Assembly (NCBI GenBank): GCA_036389695.1 | Contig: DASVWG010000122.1 | Location: 1 to 7,322 of the forward strand | Origin: JALZHR01 sp036389695 | Lineage (GTDB): Bacteria; Acidobacteriota; Blastocatellia; Pyrinomonadales; Pyrinomonadaceae | Direction of reading: 5' to 3' | Length of the DNA stretch: 7,322 nucleotides | In this document: positions 1-4,619 of the stretch, piece by piece | How positions within the stretch are numbered: the stretch's first letter is position 1 | Layout of the letters: each line of letters begins with the position of its first letter | Translations under genes and position numbers: made by a program | Notes under the pieces: model-generated | What the model was told of the DNA's origin: nothing | The model's database searches: none | The model's input: the letters and a program-made list of their open reading frames with translations, nothing else

Positions 1-1
1 A

Positions 2-847
2 GACATGGGGCAGCAGCAGGAATCCGCTTCCATCGGAATGTGGATGTTTCTCGTCCAGGAAATCATGTTCTTCGGCGGGCTTTTCACGGTTTATCTCGTG
101 TTTCGCTCGAAATATCCGATAGCGTTTGCGGCGGCGAGCAATCACCTTGACGCTTTCCTGGGCGGTTTGAATACGCTCGTGCTGATTGTCAGCAGCTTGA
201 CGATGGCGCTCGGCGTTTATTACGCGCAGAAAGGCAATCGCAATATGCAGGTTTTGATGATTATCATCACGATGCTGTTCGGCGCGACGTTTCTCGGCGT
301 CAAAGCGATTGAATACACCGATAAATACAATCACGGTCTGATTCCGGTCGACGGCTGGAATAAACGCATCCCGGGAGAGGCGGAACACGTCGGCACAAAC
401 CACGTCGAGCCGGCGAGCGAGGAGAGAACTTCTCTCAAAACGCCGCATTCCGAGGGCAGTGACCACGCCAACCCGCGCGGCGAGTTTAAGATTGATAAAG
501 AAAAAGATTTGAAACTGCTCGCGCAGGAAAGGGCGCACCTGACCGAATCCGAGAGACTCGGCTACTTAAGCAACTCGGGCGAGATAGACCCCGACAGATT
601 CCGCGACAAGATGCGCATCTACTTCTGGATTTACTTTACGATGACCGGCTTGCACGCGCTGCACATGATTGTCGGCTTAGCCATTATGACCTGGCTTTTA
701 TACAAAGCCTGGCGCGGCACTTTCAGCGCCGAATATTATTCGCCGGTGGAAATATCGGGACTTTACTGGCACTTTGTCGACATCGTCTGGATTTTTCTTT
801 TCCCGCTGCTTTATCTGCTCGGCAGACATTTTGTGGCTGGACATTAG
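2..847 (+). CDS. ctaE: Cytochrome c oxidase subunit III, 5' partial
   Basis: Subunit III of a haem-copper (aa3/caa3-type) terminal oxidase in the inner membrane, which supports the catalytic subunit I. Counting from the ATG at position 5, five membrane spans are visible at about residues 12-33, 50-73, 81-101, 205-232 and 250-272, so this is the five-helix form lacking the first two helices of the seven-helix type. Family hallmarks are the EIMFFGGLF stretch in the first span, TGLHALHMIVG (214-224) and YWHFVDIVWIFLFPLLYLL (254-272). The ATG at 5 is probably not the true start: the frame is open to the left edge and the preceding codon is GAC (Asp), fitting the family's usual '...D-M-x-Q-Q' run-in, so the gene most likely begins upstream. 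An unusually long charged segment (about residues 104-203) lies between spans 3 and 4. Subunit IV follows 30 bases downstream, consistent with one operon. Confidence 0.95.
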   Translation, partial: DMGQQQESASIGMWMFLVQEIMFFGGLFTVYLVFRSKYPIAFAAASNHLDAFLGGLNTLVLIVSSLTMALGVYYAQKGNRNMQVLMIIITMLFGATFLGVKAIEYTDKYNHGLIPVDGWNKRIPGEAEHVGTNHVEPASEERTSLKTPHSEGSDHANPRGEFKIDKEKDLKLLAQERAHLTESERLGYLSNSGEIDPDRFRDKMRIYFWIYFTMTGLHALHMIVGLAIMTWLLYKAWRGTFSAEYYSPVEISGLYWHFVDIVWIFLFPLLYLLGRHFVAGH

Positions 848-877
848 TTTTAATTTTAAAAATACATTTAATTTGTT

Positions 878-1225
878 ATGGCTAAACATCATACGGAAGA
901 ACACAACGAGCATACGGAAGAGCACACGGAACATATCGGCATTCTCGGTTACGTCGGCGTTTTTGCCTTTTTGTTTGTGATGACGATTGTCACTTACTAT
1001 ATCGCCCTGACCGATTTGGACAGCAGATTGTTTCCGGGCGCGAATACGCTGGTCGCGCTTTTAATCGCCTTTGCCAAGATGACGATGGTCGTCTTGTTCT
1101 TTATGCACGTGCGCTGGATGCCGCGTCTTATCTGGCTGACGGCGCTCGCCGGATTTTTCTGGCTGGCGATTATGTTTGCCTTTACGATGCAGGATTACCT
1201 GACGCGCTCCGTTCTCGGCAGGTAA
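878..1225 (+). CDS. ctaF: Cytochrome c oxidase subunit IV (caa3-type small subunit)
   Basis: A 115-residue inner-membrane protein, the usual size for the small subunit IV of bacterial caa3-type oxidases. It has three predicted spans (about residues 22-44, 56-78 and 83-104). The second span carries the family-typical pattern AFAKMTMVVLFFMHVRW, with a lysine at its start and an 'FFMH' core. The N-terminal 19 residues are hydrophilic with six histidines and many glutamates, arranged as a 7-residue repeat (HTEEHNE/HTEEHTE), which should lie on the cytoplasmic side. The position directly after subunit III supports the assignment. The spacer is A/T-rich with no Shine-Dalgarno sequence, so translation may be coupled to subunit III or rely on an unstructured leader. 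It is probably the last gene of the oxidase operon. Confidence 0.9.
   Translation: MAKHHTEEHNEHTEEHTEHIGILGYVGVFAFLFVMTIVTYYIALTDLDSRLFPGANTLVALLIAFAKMTMVVLFFMHVRWMPRLIWLTALAGFFWLAIMFAFTMQDYLTRSVLGR
890..931 (+). repeat. Two tandem 21-base units inside ctaF
   Basis: Positions 890-910 and 911-931 are near-identical 21-base units, each starting CATACGGAAGA, encoding HTEEHNE and HTEEHTE. They sit in the His/Glu-rich N-terminus of subunit IV. In-frame duplication is the simplest explanation. Confidence 0.75.
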
Positions 1226-1317
1226 ATTTAAACTCAAAAAGGGACGAACGCGGGGTTGGAAAGCAAAATGCTTCTCGACTTCGCGTCTTTGTTTGTTAGG
1301 CTAAACGCCCGCGCGCG

Positions 1318-1326
1318 TGCTATTAT
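1318..1326 (+). promoter_or_regulatory. Putative extended -10 promoter for the lipoprotein gene
   Basis: TGC followed by TATTAT (1321-1326) forms an extended -10 element, one base off TATAAT. No -35 box is seen at normal spacing; TTGTTA at 1293-1298 is 22 bases away, which is too far. If used, transcription would start near 1333, after the possible TTG start at 1256 and before the ATGs at 1358 and 1424. Confidence 0.35.
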
Positions 1327-1423
1327 CTTCGATTTAATAAGGTTTTATTCAGCTTTTATGGAAACGGAAGTAAAAGAATTTTTGAGACAACAAGCCCATT
1401 GTTTGAAACATCACAACCGTCTG

Positions 1424-2509
1424 ATGTGGAAGAAACAAGGCGCCCGACTGCCATTATTTTTAATTTTATTATCTTTATCGGTTGTATTTTTAAGCGGCTG
1501 CATCACGCCGAAAGACAAAGTCGCCCGCGCGACTCTGCTGAAAACCGAAAACGCCAATCAGGAATATCTGCTCGGCGAAGTCAATCGTTTTGCGCGCGTT
1601 AATTCGATGCGCGCGAAAGTGGATTTGAAATTTGAAGATAATTCGTTTGCCGAGCTGGGCATCGCCGAAAAATACAAAACGGCGGACGGCGAAGTCGTCG
1701 TCCAGCGACCGGCAAATATTCTGCTGAAAGTGCAGATTATGGTTATCAAAACGGATGTCGCGCAGATGACTTCGGACGGCGAGAAATTCCGCGTGGCGAT
1801 TTTGGAAGACGGCGGCAGCGGCAAATATAAAAAATTCGTGCTCGGCACGAACGGAGCCGATTATACCTCTCTGCAAAAAGAGGTAGACAAAATCGAAAAC
1901 GGCGATTCGACGAAGATGCTCAAGCAAAACATCAACGCTTTCGCCAACTTGCGCCCGCAGCATTTTACCGAAGCGTTGCTGCTGCGCCCGGTCGATACCG
2001 CCGCCAACGTTTACGTCCAGAGCGAGATTTTTCAGGAAGAATTCGACATCAACGCCAAACAAAAATCGCCTTTGCGCTGGGTCTTGCGCGGCTATTATCT
2101 TTTAGACGAAATCAGTAAACAGGCGGATGGCACGATGAAAATCTCGCGCCGCTTCTGGTTTGACCGCGTCGGCGGCATCAGGCTCGCGCGCCAGCAGATT
2201 TTCGACGCTGCGGGCAATATCGATTCGGACATCGTCTACGGCAGCGAAGGCGATTTGACCGACAGCGCCGATTACAAAAAACTGCCGCTGCGGATTATGG
2301 TCACGCGCCCGAAAGAAAAATATAAAATGAGCCTGACCTATCAAGACCCGACCGGAGTTTCCATCGGCAAAACCTATCCGCAGACGGCATTTGTGCTGGA
2401 AAATCGCTGGAATCTGCCCGAAGTCAATCTGGACGACAAGCTCCAGGAGATGAAAACGCAGCAAATTCAAGCGGAAACGAAAAAAAGCCCGACGCCCAAT
2501 AACAAGTAA
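1424..2509 (+). CDS. Lipoprotein with LolA/LolB-like mature region
   Basis: A 361-residue exported lipoprotein. From the ATG at 1424 the N-terminus is a textbook lipoprotein signal: a basic n-region (WKKQGAR), a hydrophobic core (about residues 9-22) and the lipobox L-S-G-C with Cys26 (codon 1499-1501). The residue after Cys is Ile, not Asp, so by the E. coli rule it would go to the outer membrane. Residues about 61-126 run 'SMRAKVDLKF... RPANILLKVQIMVIK... MTSDGEKFRVAI', resembling the strand pattern of LolA/LolB and DUF4292-type lipid-binding half-barrels; this is a fold-level judgement. The C-terminal 25 residues are polar and probably disordered. In-frame starts at 1256 (TTG), 1268 and 1358 add 22-56 residues before the signal and would spoil it, so 1424 is preferred; 1358 is the main alternative. 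None has a Shine-Dalgarno sequence. Neighbours are a LolD-like ATPase and a LolA-like protein, suggesting an envelope lipid or lipoprotein role. Confidence 0.78.
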   Translation: MWKKQGARLPLFLILLSLSVVFLSGCITPKDKVARATLLKTENANQEYLLGEVNRFARVNSMRAKVDLKFEDNSFAELGIAEKYKTADGEVVVQRPANILLKVQIMVIKTDVAQMTSDGEKFRVAILEDGGSGKYKKFVLGTNGADYTSLQKEVDKIENGDSTKMLKQNINAFANLRPQHFTEALLLRPVDTAANVYVQSEIFQEEFDINAKQKSPLRWVLRGYYLLDEISKQADGTMKISRRFWFDRVGGIRLARQQIFDAAGNIDSDIVYGSEGDLTDSADYKKLPLRIMVTRPKEKYKMSLTYQDPTGVSIGKTYPQTAFVLENRWNLPEVNLDDKLQEMKTQQIQAETKKSPTPNNK

Positions 2510-2512
2510 GAC

Positions 2513-2593
2513 ACAAGTGATAAGTGATAAGTGATAGGTGATAAGGAAGAATTTGATTTCCTTATCACCTATCACTTATCACTTTTTACTTGT
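2513..2593. repeat. Long inverted repeat of 7-base units; possible terminator
   Basis: The arms 2523-2548 and 2558-2583 are a perfect 26-bp inverted repeat around a 9-base loop. With one mismatch and one G-T pair the stem extends to 2513-2593 (36 positions). Each arm is itself tandem: GTGATAA, GTGATAA, GTGATAG, GTGATAA on the left (2517-2544) and the complement on the right. A run of five T follows at 2583-2587 inside the outer stem. It could end the lipoprotein transcript or stabilise its 3' end. The heptad build suggests a dispersed repeat family, not a plain terminator. Confidence 0.8.
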
Positions 2594-2598
2594 AAAAC

Positions 2599-2616
2599 TC
2601 TGTGTTAATCTGTGTT
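2599..2616 (+). repeat. Short direct repeat TCTGTGTT x2
   Basis: TCTGTGTT occurs at 2599-2606 and 2609-2616, a 10-base period, between the heptad hairpin and the ATPase start. The role is unknown; it may be part of the same dispersed repeat cassette or of the ATPase promoter region. No convincing -35/-10 pair was found here. Confidence 0.5.
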
Positions 2617-2635
2617 TTTATAAAAATTTGCTTTA

Positions 2636-3313
2636 ATGAAAACAATTTTACAAACGGAAGATTTAACTAAAAATTATAAAATCGGGAAGATGGAAGTTCC
2701 GGCGCTGCGCGGCGTTTCCTTAGCGGTCGAAGAAGGCGAATTCGTGGCGATTATGGGACCTTCGGGCTGCGGAAAATCGACGCTTCTGCATCTGCTCGGC
2801 GGGCTTCTCAGCCCGTCGAGCGGGAAAATATTGATTGACGGCGAAGATTTATCGCAGGTTTCCGACGCGCAGCGCACCGATATTCGCCGCCGTAAAATCG
2901 GTTTTGTGTTTCAGCGCTTTAATCTTTTTCCGACTTTGACGGCGGACGGCAATCTGCGTCTGGCGGAAAGAATTCATTCCGGCAACGGCGACGGCAGCGC
3001 CGAGCGCCGTCACGAAGTTTTGCGGCTTTTGAAGCTGGAAAACAAGATGCATCATAAACCGCTGGAGCTTTCCGGCGGCGAGCAGCAGCGCGTCGCGCTG
3101 GCGCGGGCAATCGTCAACAGTCCGGCGATTATTCTGGCGGACGAGCCGACGGGAAATCTCGACACGGAAAATTCAAAAATCGTTTTGGATATGTTCAGGG
3201 AATTAAACGACCGTTTCCGGCAGACGATTTTAATGATTACGCACAATCCGGAAGCCGCCGCTAATTGTCACCGGATTATCCGTATGCTGGACGGGAAGAT
3301 TGTTGAAGGTTAA
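2636..3313 (+). CDS. ABC transporter ATP-binding protein, LolD/MacB/FtsE-like
   Basis: A 225-residue cytosolic ATPase of the LolD/MacB/FtsE group, the usual length for this group. All catalytic motifs are intact: Walker A GPSGCGKST (41-49), Q-loop Gln93 in VFQRFNLFPTLT, signature LSGGEQQR (145-152), Walker B IILADE with catalytic Glu170, the PTGNLD D-loop (171-176) and switch His203 in ITHNP. The 'RFNLFPTLT' after the Q-loop and 'ADEPTGNLD' are characteristic of this group, which powers lipoprotein release (LolCDE), macrolide/peptide efflux (MacB) or division (FtsEX). The permease needed to complete the transporter is not in the window. It lies between two LolA/LolB-like proteins, so a Lol-type role is the best guess. 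The ATG at 2636 has no Shine-Dalgarno; the next in-frame Met (residue 19) is too close to the core fold to be preferred. Confidence 0.92.
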   Translation: MKTILQTEDLTKNYKIGKMEVPALRGVSLAVEEGEFVAIMGPSGCGKSTLLHLLGGLLSPSSGKILIDGEDLSQVSDAQRTDIRRRKIGFVFQRFNLFPTLTADGNLRLAERIHSGNGDGSAERRHEVLRLLKLENKMHHKPLELSGGEQQRVALARAIVNSPAIILADEPTGNLDTENSKIVLDMFRELNDRFRQTILMITHNPEAAANCHRIIRMLDGKIVEG

Positions 3314-3326
3314 TGAATAAGCGGGA

Positions 3327-3361
3327 AGCCGCGGCGGAAAGAATGCTGACCGCTCGCGGCT
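3327..3361. repeat. GC-rich imperfect palindrome
   Basis: AGCCGCG (3327-3333) and CGCGGCT (3355-3361) are exact inverted copies, with an inner CGG/CCG pair (3335-3337 and 3350-3352), in the 62-base gap between the ATPase and the next gene. An overlapping GCTGACCGCT / GCTGACGGCT near-direct repeat (3345-3354 and 3366-3375) runs up to the next ATG. It may be an mRNA hairpin that modulates the downstream gene, or a dispersed repeat remnant. There is no T-run, so it is not a standard terminator. Confidence 0.5.
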
Positions 3362-3375
3362 AATCGCTGACGGCT

Positions 3376-3672
3376 ATGTTAAAAGACATCATTCAGTGGA
3401 ATTACGGGCGCGGCACGTGGCAATACGACGTTTTTTGTCTTTTAATCATCGCGTTTATTTTTCTGACGCCGAAGGCTTGGTTTGATAAACGGGAAAGACT
3501 TGCAACCCAAACGGCGCGTCTTATCGTCAAAAAGGAAGATTTTTCGCCGGAAAAAGGCGCATTGGAGAAAAAAGTAAAGCAGCTGAGCGGAAACGAAAAC
3601 GCCGAAGTCGTCCGGTGGCAGGAGCGCCAGAACGAAAACGGCGAAGTTTTCTATGAAATTGACATTCGCTGA
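3376..3672 (+). CDS. Small single-span membrane protein, function unknown
   Basis: A 98-residue protein I cannot assign to a named family. It has a short N-terminal segment rich in aromatics (WNYGRGTWQYD, residues 8-18), one membrane span (about 17-36, ending TPKAWF), then a polar region of about 60 residues. That region looks like a small mixed fold: a strand near TARLIVKK (46-53), a helix at 57-71, and two strands at 76-84 and 90-98. Positive charges right after the span (K33, K38, R39, R41) suggest the C-terminal domain faces the cytoplasm, with low certainty. It starts 62 bases after the LolD-like ATPase and ends 95 bases before the LolA-like gene, so it could be an accessory of the same envelope module. 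The start has no Shine-Dalgarno. Codon use resembles its neighbours, supporting a real gene. Confidence 0.75.
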   Translation: MLKDIIQWNYGRGTWQYDVFCLLIIAFIFLTPKAWFDKRERLATQTARLIVKKEDFSPEKGALEKKVKQLSGNENAEVVRWQERQNENGEVFYEIDIR

Positions 3673-3696
3673 ATAATTTCAAATGATAGATTTGGA

Positions 3697-3712
3697 ATTT
3701 GAAATTTCAAAT
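3697..3712. promoter_or_regulatory. 16-bp perfect palindrome, possible operator
   Basis: ATTTGAAATTTCAAAT is a perfect palindrome. Its right-hand 9-mer ATTTCAAAT is also found 28 bases upstream at 3676-3684. It overlaps the candidate -35 box of the LolA-like gene. It could be a repressor site or a small dispersed A/T palindrome. Confidence 0.45.
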
Positions 3713-3728
3713 CAAAAAGACCTACCAT
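3699..3728 (+). promoter_or_regulatory. Weak candidate promoter for the LolA-like gene
   Basis: TTGAAA (3699-3704, five of six bases of the -35 consensus) is followed after 18 bases by TACCAT (3723-3728, four of six of the -10 consensus). The -35 lies inside the palindrome. The leader would be about 33 bases and includes the ribosome site at 3751. Confidence 0.3.
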
Positions 3729-3750
3729 CAAAGCATAAACTAGAGTTATC

Positions 3751-3756
3751 GAGGAG
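3751..3756 (+). promoter_or_regulatory. Ribosome binding site GAGGAG
   Basis: GAGGAG ends 11 bases before the ATG at 3768, fixing that start. It is one of only two clear Shine-Dalgarno sequences in the window. Confidence 0.65.
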
Positions 3757-3767
3757 TTATTTATTAT

Positions 3768-4463
3768 ATGAAAAAATATTTCAGATTAGGTTTTGCGGCA
3801 ATCGCCGTGGCGTTGTTTTTCAATGCTTTTGTCGTGACTGAAACAAAAGCGCAGGGCGGCTTAAGCGAAGTTTTGAAACGCATGGAAGCGCATCGCAAGA
3901 GTCTGACTTCGCTGCGCGCCGATGTCAGGATGGTCAAATTCGATTCGGTTTTAAAGGAAAGCGACACTTACGAAGGAACGACCGTTTATCTGCCGACGAA
4001 AGGGCGCGACGCGCTGGTGCGGATTGACTGGACGAAACCGGCGAAGGAAACGCTTTCGGTCGTCAACGGTCAATACGTTATTTACCGCGAGCGGCTCAAG
4101 CAGGCGATTACCGGCAGCGCGAAAGACGCCAAAGGCGGCGGTAAAGCCAACAACGCGCTGGCTTTTATGAATATGTCGAAAGAGCAGTTGAACGCCAATT
4201 ACGCCGTCACCTATCTCGGTAAGGAAACGGTCAGCGGCGGAATCGAAACCTGGCATCTGGAACTGAAGCCGAAAACGGCGCAGAAATACAAATCAGCCGA
4301 GCTTTGGGTTGACGGCAACGGAATGCCGATTCAGGCGAAAGTCGTCGAAAACAACAACGACACGACCACCGTGCTGCTTTCCAACCTGCAAAAAAACATT
4401 GACCTGAAAGCTTCGGTTTTCAAGCTTAATCTGCCGAAGGGCACAAAAGTTGTCCCAAGTTAG
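3768..4463 (+). CDS. LolA-like outer-membrane lipoprotein-sorting protein
   Basis: A 231-residue periplasmic protein of the LolA superfamily, whose half-barrel carries lipoproteins or lipids across the periplasm. The signal peptide covers residues 1-28 (MKK basic start, hydrophobic 8-23), with probable cleavage after TKA before QGG; there is no lipobox, so the product is soluble. The mature part fits the LolA pattern: 'LKRMEAHRKSLTSLRADVRM' helix plus first strand (36-55), a repeated Thr/Val strand region, 'RIDWTKPAKETLSVVNGQYVIYRERLKQAI' (89-118; the LolA 'P....i..dG..l..y...l.q' region), 'AELWVDGNGMPIQAKVVENNNDTTTVLLSNLQKN' (182-215), and the closing 'FKLNLPKGTKVV' (218-229). A Lys/Gly-rich stretch at 120-129 is probably a surface loop. 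It is a general LolA-family member, not a close match to E. coli LolA. The hairpin downstream at 4490 probably ends its transcript. Confidence 0.85.
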   Translation: MKKYFRLGFAAIAVALFFNAFVVTETKAQGGLSEVLKRMEAHRKSLTSLRADVRMVKFDSVLKESDTYEGTTVYLPTKGRDALVRIDWTKPAKETLSVVNGQYVIYRERLKQAITGSAKDAKGGGKANNALAFMNMSKEQLNANYAVTYLGKETVSGGIETWHLELKPKTAQKYKSAELWVDGNGMPIQAKVVENNNDTTTVLLSNLQKNIDLKASVFKLNLPKGTKVVPS

Positions 4464-4489
4464 ACGCGCTTTAGCGAAATTTATTCAGC

Positions 4490-4531
4490 GCGCGGAAAGG
4501 CTCTGGCTGTAAAGTTCAGAGCCTTTCGCGC
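4490..4531 (+). terminator. Terminator-like hairpin without T-run
   Basis: GAAAGGCTCTG (4495-4505) pairs perfectly with CAGAGCCTTTC (4517-4527) around an 11-base loop. After a one-base bulge (4494), GCGC (4490-4493) pairs with GCGC (4528-4531), giving a 15-bp stem. No T-run follows, so it is either a weak terminator or a 3'-end stabiliser for the LolA-like transcript, 26 bases after its stop. Confidence 0.6.
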
Positions 4532-4540
4532 AAAGCGGAT

Positions 4541-4569
4541 TTGCCGTTAAACGGCAATCAGATTATAAT
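4541..4569 (+). promoter_or_regulatory. Sigma70-type promoter of the radical SAM gene
   Basis: TTGCCG (4541-4546) and a perfect TATAAT (4564-4569) are separated by 17 bases, the optimal spacing. Transcription would start near 4576, giving a leader of about 44 bases. The -35 is part of a 7-bp inverted repeat TTGCCGT-taa-ACGGCAA (4541-4557), which could be an operator or a short hairpin of read-through transcript. Confidence 0.65.
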
Positions 4570-4600
4570 TTACAATTCGACGCTTCTTCCAGCAGTTTTC

Positions 4601-4606
4601 AGGAGA
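4601..4606 (+). promoter_or_regulatory. Ribosome binding site AGGAGA
   Basis: AGGAGA lies 13 bases before the ATG at 4620, slightly far but the only good site. It supports 4620 as the start of the radical SAM gene. Confidence 0.5.
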
Positions 4607-4619
4607 TAATCAGAGTAAA

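Noticed and set aside
1261..1273. AAGCA-aaa-TGCTT mini-hairpin after the oxidase operon
   Set aside because: A five-bp stem with no T-run is too weak to call a terminator.
1490..2062. Reverse-strand open frame of 190 codons
   Set aside because: It lies antisense within the lipoprotein gene, whose signal peptide, lipobox and codon pattern are convincing; the reverse translation is Phe/Arg-rich without a recognisable domain.
2102..2575. Reverse-strand open frame of 157 codons
   Set aside because: Its first residues come from the heptad hairpin and the rest is antisense to the lipoprotein gene; no domain is visible.
2513..2593. Heptad repeats as a CRISPR array or as transposon ends
   Set aside because: There are no spacers between units, the units are only seven bases, and the 9-base loop leaves no room for a transposase gene or cargo.
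4464..4619. Possible small peptide gene (RiPP precursor) before the radical SAM gene
   Set aside because: The forward strand of this gap has no ATG before 4620, and the space is taken up by a hairpin, promoter and ribosome site. The 74-base gap after the enzyme also lacks a peptide gene.
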